Shown here one piece after another: positions 59,143 to 64,000 of a stretch of DNA of 64,000 bases. A model generated the notes under the pieces. That model was given only the letters and a program-made list of their open reading frames with translations, did not search any database and had not been told where the DNA came from. The stretch is from Chitinophagaceae bacterium (GTDB lineage: Bacteria > Bacteroidota > Bacteroidia > Chitinophagales > Chitinophagaceae). Made by a program: the position numbers and the translations under genes. The number at the start of each line of letters is the position of its first letter. Positions within the stretch are counted from its first letter, which is position 1. The stretch covers positions 496,001-560,000 of the forward strand of contig JADJLJ010000002.1 in the NCBI GenBank assembly GCA_016710165.1, written 5' to 3'.

Positions 59143-60159
59143 CTACCTGCCGGAATAGGTTGATATAAAATAATGCACCAGTTGGTAAACAGCAAATGAC
59201 AGCAGGCAGGCAACCAGCATCCTGGTTAATGTACTTATCCATCGAAAAGTAAATACCATTTTCATAGAAATCGCCAGGTAAACAAGTAATGCCAGGAGAA
59301 AAATACAGGCCAATATTAATAACAGCAAGTAGCTTACAGACTGAAATAGTAATATACAAAGTAACATAGCCGGGAAGATGATCAGGAAAAAGCAGCCAAA
59401 GTGAATGGAAAAAAGCATTGCGTCATAATAGAACAGTCCCTTGCGGTAAAATACGATAAAGCAGATGAAGGCATTGATGGGGATCATGATGAGGAATAGC
59501 CATTTGAAAATACCTGTTACCATCGGCACGGCTTCTTGCATGGTCATTTGCCGGCTGATTCGTTTTTTTTTATTGACCGCAAATAAGCGGCTGATGACAT
59601 TGTTGCCATAACCATGATCTGCAAGCCATATCCCAATACTGTCTTTATGTATTTTTTTCAGCACCCTAAGGTCTCCATTGGTGACATCCGGGTTGTTCAT
59701 CACCCAGGAAAAAGGTGGCACCAGTATATTATCCTTCACATTGTCTTCAGCTTTATCAAATAGTTGGCTGATGGTTATATTTTTTTCAGCGGTGCCCGTG
59801 GTTTCCCCGAAAAGCCCTTTATTCAGCAGATTTGTTTCATAAAAACCCATCACAAGCAGACCGAAAATCGAAAGGAAAATAAACATCCTGAATGGCGGGG
59901 TATAGCGGCCCCGGATATTATGTATATAGTCATGAGTGATCTTCCCGGGCCGGAACAAAAGCGTTTTCACTGAATAAAAAAACTTGGTATCAAAATGCAG
60001 TAGGCTTTCCAGCAGTTCATAGCCATAATGCACCAGGGGAAAACGGGGGTTGTGATTTTCCTGACCGCAATTTGGACAAAAATTGGTGTGCTTACTGTTT
60101 GTGCTGAACTGAAAATTGCAGTTTGCACAAGTATGTTGCTTGATTTTTTTTCTGCGCAT
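59143..60159 (-). CDS. DUF3667 membrane protein with zinc ribbon
   Basis: 338 residues. N-terminal zinc ribbon CANCNFQFSTNSKHTNFCPNCGQEN (two CxxC pairs), the DUF3667 block ELLESLLHFDTKFFYSVKTLLFRPGKITHDYIHNIRGRYTPPFRMFIFLSIFGLLVMGF, and five or so hydrophobic helices towards the C-terminus. A family common in Bacteroidota with no assigned function; in membranes. The central part (VLKKIHKDSIGIWLADHGYGNNVISRLFAVNKKKR) is hydrophilic. It stands alone between the phosphorylase and amidohydrolase genes. Confidence 0.85.
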   Translation of the reverse strand: MRRKKIKQHTCANCNFQFSTNSKHTNFCPNCGQENHNPRFPLVHYGYELLESLLHFDTKFFYSVKTLLFRPGKITHDYIHNIRGRYTPPFRMFIFLSIFGLLVMGFYETNLLNKGLFGETTGTAEKNITISQLFDKAEDNVKDNILVPPFSWVMNNPDVTNGDLRVLKKIHKDSIGIWLADHGYGNNVISRLFAVNKKKRISRQMTMQEAVPMVTGIFKWLFLIMIPINAFICFIVFYRKGLFYYDAMLFSIHFGCFFLIIFPAMLLCILLFQSVSYLLLLILACIFLLALLVYLAISMKMVFTFRWISTLTRMLVACLLSFAVYQLVHYFISTYSGR

Positions 60160-60267
60160 GCTGTTTGATTAATACCGTTGCCGGCTGATCTTTCCGATAC
60201 TGGATATTAACCAACGAAACAGGCATTGATCTTTTGTTGAATAACAGGTTACATAAAAACTGCCCGT

Positions 60268-61551
60268 TTATTTGTTTTTATATACCACCCCATCCTTCAT
60301 CACAAAAACCACTTTCTCCATTACGCTGATATCTTTCACCGGGTCGCCATCCACTGCAATGATGTCTGCCAGTTTTCCTTTTTCAATTACACCCAGTATG
60401 TCCGAAATACCAAGCAGTTCTGCTGTGTTATACGTTGCCGACCGTATTGTTTCTATTGCCGGCATTCCGCCTTCCACCATATACACAAACTCTTTCCAGT
60501 TCTTACCATGTGCATACACACCGGCATCGGTACCAAATGCGATCTTTACTCCTGCTTTATACGCTTTCGTAAATGTTGCCTGTATCCTGGGGCCTACAAC
60601 CAATGCCTTGGGGGTAACAATATCTGAATAATAACCCGGCATCCTTGCAGAGTCGGCAGTGGATTTGCCGGCAATGATGGTAGGCACATACCAGGTACCG
60701 TATTTTATAAATAACTCAATGGCTTCATCATCCATATACGTGCCATGTTCAATGGATGTAACACCGGCCCTTATCGCCCTTTTCATCCCTTCGGGGCCAT
60801 GCGCATGGGCAGCTACTTTAAAACCATAGTCTTTTGCTGTTTCCACAATGGCTTTTAATTCTTCTTCCGTGAATTGTGCACCCAGCGCATCTTTTGCCTG
60901 GCTTAATACGCCGGCAGTGGCGGTTATCTTGATCAGGTCAGCACCATCCTTATACCGCTGGCGTACTGCTTTTCGTGCATCATCAGCCCCGTTAATTACA
61001 CCTTCATTCGGGCCAGGGTCACCCATCAGGTTCTTGCGGTAACCATTTGTAGGGTCGGCATGCCCGCCGGTTGTTGCAATGGATTTACCGGCAGTGTATA
61101 TCCTCGGACCGGTGATGAATCCTTTGTTGATGGCATTGCGTAAGGAAACATTGACGCCGCTTCCACCCAGGTCACGAACGGTGGTGAATCCGGCCATTAA
61201 GGTAACATTGACATATTTCACCGATTCAAAAGCGATGTCCTGTGGGTTCATGGTAAACCGGTCGGCAACGCCTCCTCTTTTTGTTTCACCCTCCAGGTGT
61301 ACGTGCATATCCATCAGGCCGGGCATAACGGTCCGGTTCTTCAGGTCCATCAGTTTGTCGGCTGGCCGGGCCTGAACATAACCCTGTTTTACATCAACGA
61401 TCTTATTCCCTTCAATGATCACCGACATATTTTCCAGCACAGCCTTGTTCTTTACGTCGATCAGCTTTCCGCAATGGAGTATGGTTTGCTGGGCATGGGT
61501 TAGGATGCAGGCAAAGAGTAGTGTAGCAAATAAAGCGAGGAGTCTTTTCAT
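60268..61551 (-). CDS. Exported imidazolonepropionase-like amidohydrolase
   Basis: 427 residues with a signal peptide (MKRLLALFATLLFACILTHAQQ). Metal-ligand set complete: GLMDMHVHLEGE (HxH), a Lys region in DGADLIKITATAG, VAAHAHGPEGMKRAI (His), SIEHGTYM (His) and the final Asp in FGTDAGVYAHGKN. Best matches the Sgx9260/prolidase-like branch of amidohydrolases that hydrolyse Xaa-Arg/Lys or similar dipeptide-like substrates. Periplasmic. It is the third of a tandem set of amidohydrolase genes on this strand. Confidence 0.88.
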   Translation of the reverse strand: MKRLLALFATLLFACILTHAQQTILHCGKLIDVKNKAVLENMSVIIEGNKIVDVKQGYVQARPADKLMDLKNRTVMPGLMDMHVHLEGETKRGGVADRFTMNPQDIAFESVKYVNVTLMAGFTTVRDLGGSGVNVSLRNAINKGFITGPRIYTAGKSIATTGGHADPTNGYRKNLMGDPGPNEGVINGADDARKAVRQRYKDGADLIKITATAGVLSQAKDALGAQFTEEELKAIVETAKDYGFKVAAHAHGPEGMKRAIRAGVTSIEHGTYMDDEAIELFIKYGTWYVPTIIAGKSTADSARMPGYYSDIVTPKALVVGPRIQATFTKAYKAGVKIAFGTDAGVYAHGKNWKEFVYMVEGGMPAIETIRSATYNTAELLGISDILGVIEKGKLADIIAVDGDPVKDISVMEKVVFVMKDGVVYKNK

Positions 61552-61658
61552 TTTGTCTATTTGATGTTAAGTTAGGATAAATGGGTGGATGATAAAAATC
61601 AACAAAAAAGACAGGATCAATCTTCATCGATCCTGCCTTTCAGATTTATGAATGGTTT

Positions 61659-62967
61659 TTATTTTATCCCGTATTTCGTTTCATACTTCTCTGCTAACTG
61701 TGTTTGCTTGTTGTGCAGGTTTATCTGCCGGCCTTGTATAAAGGCATTGTGGATGATGTTGGTACGCATGTCCAGAATATCCCCTTCGCTTACCAGCATA
61801 TTGGCATCCTTGCCGGTTTCAATGCTGCCGGCCTTGTCGGCAATGCCCAGGATGGTTGCTGCATTCAGGGTAATGGCAGAAAGGGCTTCTTCTTTGGTCA
61901 GTCCATATGAAGCAGCGGTGCCGGCATTAAAAGCCAGGTTCCGGCTGCGGGTATTCTCATCATCGTCGTTGATGGTGAACAGCACCCCTGCTTTCTGCAG
62001 CATGGCCGGCGTTTTAAACGGCTGGTCAATATCATCATCGATCATGGCGGGCAGGTTGTGCAGTTGATTCAGTATTACGGCAATGTTGTTCTGCTTCAGC
62101 AGGTCAGCGATCTGCCAGCTGTCGACAGCGCCAACAAGCACCAGGTCAAAACCGGAATTCCTTTGCAAAATCTACCGCCAGCAACATCTCTTTTACAATA
62201 TTGCAGTGGATGAACAGTTTTTGTTTCTTCTCAAACAAACCTTTTACCGCTTCAAATTTCAGGTTGGTGCTTTCGTGTTTGCTTTCTGCCAGGTATGCTT
62301 TTGCTTCCCGGAAAAATACTTTCACTTTTTCGATCTGCTCCAGGCCTGCTTTAACAGGATCGGCACTTGATGGTGCTGCACCAAAATTTCCAAAACCGCC
62401 TCTTCCGCCGCGGCGGGTGAGTAATGAAGGCATGCGGAAATGAATGCCGTTATCTGTTTTGTATGCGGCGTCTTCCCAGTTCCATGCATCCAGTTGCACT
62501 ACAGAAGAAGAACCGGAAATGATACCTCCGGCAGGAACGATGTTTGCCAGCAGGATCCCGTTGGTGCGCAACGTGTTTATCACTTTCGAGTCAGTATTGT
62601 ACGCCACCAGTGAACGGATGCTTGGGTTTATTTCACCGATCTCGGAGCCGTCGATGGTTGCACGTACCGAAGGCACTTCCACCAGGCCGATCTGTGAAGA
62701 AGCTAAGATCAGCCCGGGATAAATATGCTTTCCCCTGCAGTCGATCAGTTTTGCCCCTGCGGTTGATGCCGTGGCGCCTACTTCGGTTATCTTCCCGTCT
62801 TTAAAAACAACGGTGCCGTTATTTATCACCTGGCCATTGCCTACGTGAATGGTGGCATTGGTGAGGGCGATGGGTTCTTTTTGTGCATTGGCCGGCAAAA
62901 TGGTTTCCTGTGCAGAAACTGGTGCAGCGGCTAAAACGGAACTTATATATAATATGATCTTTTTCAT
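61659..62967 (-). CDS. Exported amidohydrolase-like protein, split by a one-base frameshift and lacking HxH
   Basis: Two frames: 62967-62146 (signal peptide MKKIILYISSVLAAAPVSAQ, then amidohydrolase beta-sandwich) and 62168-61659. Removing one C or G from CCGG at 62152-62155 would join LLAVDFAKEF to GFDLVLVGAVDSW. Length ~436 residues. Odd: after GKHIYPGLI the usual HxH metal pair is replaced by LASSQIGLVEV, so a classical binuclear centre is not possible; still the C-terminal ETGKDANMLVSEGDIL is present. Perhaps a non-catalytic partner of the next amidohydrolase. The break is probably a sequence error. Confidence 0.82.
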
Positions 62968-62984
62968 TTTACTGTTTTTTCAGA

Positions 62985-64000
62985 TTATTTATTGTCTTCT
63001 ATTTCGTCCGCATCAATGGTTAATAAACCTGTGTTGTGATTATGATCGCTGCAGGTATTCACTATTTCATACCGGGGCCTTGCCCGTTGAAAATTTCCGC
63101 CACCACCGGCACCACCTGCTGCTGTTCTTTTCAAAGTGGCCAGTTTCTGAACGATCCTGGACCGTTCAACCTGGTTCTTTTTACGCATTTCTGCATCTTT
63201 CTCCCGGTCGAAATAAATGGTTCCGTCCACAATGGTCTTTTCGGCTTTTGCATAAATGGATAAAGGATTGTCGTTCCATACTACCAGATCGGCGTCTTTA
63301 CCCACTTTTATACTGCCTGTTTTATTGTCCACGTGCAGCATCTTTGCCGGGTTGATGGTTATCATCTTCAGTGCCTCTTCTTCGCTCATGCCGCCATACT
63401 TCACACTCTTGGCAGCTTCCTGGTTCAGGCGGCGGGCCATTTCGGCATCATCGGAATTGATGGCCACATTCAATCCTACCTTACTCATGATATAGGCATT
63501 GTACGGAATGGCATCCACCACTTCCATTTTATAATTCCACCAGTCGCTGAAGGTAGACGCATTGGCGCCGTGCGCTTTCATCTTATCGGCCACTTTATAT
63601 CCTTCCAGGATATGGGTGAATGTATTTACCGGGAAACCGAAACGCTCGGCCACTTTCATGGTTGCATTGATCTCGCTCTGTACATACGAGTGGCAGGTGA
63701 TGAACCGTTTTTTATTCATGATCTCCGCCAATGCATCCAGTTCAAGGTCTCTTCTTACAACGATCGGCGTGGCGCCTTTCTTCTTATTATTATCTTCAGC
63801 CGCCCTGATCGCCTTCTGATAATCCGATGCCCGCTGGAATGCATCCGTCAATACCTGTTCCACACCCATCCGGGTATCGGGGAAACGGGGATTGCCCTGG
63901 GTGGATGAACTTCTTTTTACATTTTCACCCAACGCAAACTTTATGAATGGATCAGCACCGGCAAATTTCAGTTCCTCGTCATCCATGCCCCAGCGGAGCT
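62985..64000 (-). CDS. Amidohydrolase (C-terminal part, continues beyond the window)
   Basis: The frame is open to the last base; an ATG at 63986 is inside conserved text (WGMDDEELKFAGADPFIKFALGENVKR), so the true start lies outside. Visible: FTHILEGYKVADKMKAHG (metal-site His), GLNVAINSDDAEMARR (final Asp pair) and the C-terminal GSIKVGKDADLVVWNDNPLS, typical of amidohydrolases. The tail is Gly-rich (TAAGGAGGGGNFQRARP). It precedes the HxH-less homologue by 17 nt, so the two are probably co-transcribed and may form a heteromer. Confidence 0.88.
   Translation of the reverse strand, partial: LRWGMDDEELKFAGADPFIKFALGENVKRSSSTQGNPRFPDTRMGVEQVLTDAFQRASDYQKAIRAAEDNNKKKGATPIVVRRDLELDALAEIMNKKRFITCHSYVQSEINATMKVAERFGFPVNTFTHILEGYKVADKMKAHGANASTFSDWWNYKMEVVDAIPYNAYIMSKVGLNVAINSDDAEMARRLNQEAAKSVKYGGMSEEEALKMITINPAKMLHVDNKTGSIKVGKDADLVVWNDNPLSIYAKAEKTIVDGTIYFDREKDAEMRKKNQVERSRIVQKLATLKRTAAGGAGGGGNFQRARPRYEIVNTCSDHNHNTGLLTIDADEIEDNK

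Overview
The window looks like a chromosomal segment of a Bacteroidota, most probably a Chitinophagaceae-type member of the Chitinophagales. This is inference from gene content: three-part NAD(P) transhydrogenase, NamZ/DUF1343, DUF3667 and DUF389 proteins, an OMP_b-brl_3-type outer-membrane protein, a cytoplasmic bacterial kynurenine pathway, weak Shine-Dalgarno sites, and promoters of the Bacteroidota TTTG / TAnnTTTG type. No rRNA, tRNA, phage, transposase or CRISPR array was seen.

Layout. 1-2067: pntA (3' end), pntA2 and pntB (transhydrogenase). 2085-11820: housekeeping genes (HD hydrolase, RsmF-like methyltransferase, LysM/DPBB protein, fmt, namZ, FKBP, pepT, Nramp-like transporter, SPFH protein). 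12139-17925: exbB-exbD, prmC, divergent ribD-yigZ-DUF962-mmcQ, YdeI-like protein and a methyltransferase. 18069-20216: 3-hydroxybutyryl-CoA dehydrogenase and a glutaryl-CoA-type dehydrogenase. 20519-22645: ECF sigma factor, anti-sigma-like membrane protein and exported DUF4097-like protein. 22743-27118: XRE/membrane pair, SGNH hydrolase, PH-like membrane protein, phosphoesterase, pyrF and a PaiB-like protein. 27228-34123: kynurenine cluster (kmo, kynU, S23 protein, RidA, 2-aminomuconate-semialdehyde dehydrogenase on the minus strand; 3-hydroxyanthranilate dioxygenase and ACMS decarboxylase divergently on the plus strand). 34136-44811: GDPD, scpB, a lone atpG, outer-membrane protein, lipoprotein, secA. 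44966-54016: visibly more A/T-rich block with Ca2+/Na+ antiporter, DUF389, Gfo/Idh oxidoreductase, glycerate 2-kinase, a GpgS-type glycosyltransferase fused to a HAD phosphatase, and an NhaD antiporter. 54063-59042: deoxynucleoside catabolism (nucleoside phosphorylase, deoC, a complete aldehyde dehydrogenase, a second S23 protein and a Cys-less aldehyde dehydrogenase half). 59143-64000: DUF3667 protein and three tandem exported amidohydrolases, the last running off the window.

How the genes work together. The kynurenine cluster would take kynurenine to 3-hydroxyanthranilate, 2-aminomuconate and 2-oxoadipate. The GcdH/Hbd pair 8 kb away could finish the route from glutaryl-CoA towards acetyl-CoA. 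The A/T-rich block reads as a salt/osmolyte locus: the GT81-like/HAD fusion could make and dephosphorylate glucosyl-3-phosphoglycerate, the glycerate kinase could recover glycerate, and the antiporters handle Na+ and Ca2+.

Two window-wide peculiarities stand out. First, short repeats are unusually abundant: strict 7-, 8-, 9-, 18- and 26-bp periodic arrays and GC-rich palindromes occur in spacers and also in frame inside at least five protein genes (rsmF-like, fmt, sigma factor, pyrF, kmo). Second, five genes (exbD, ACMS decarboxylase, outer-membrane protein, deoC, amidohydrolase 2) are each broken by one single-base indel. Four are apparent single-base losses in short runs, which points to consensus errors in the assembly rather than decay. 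Function calls rest on recognised motifs and remembered family features; no search was run.
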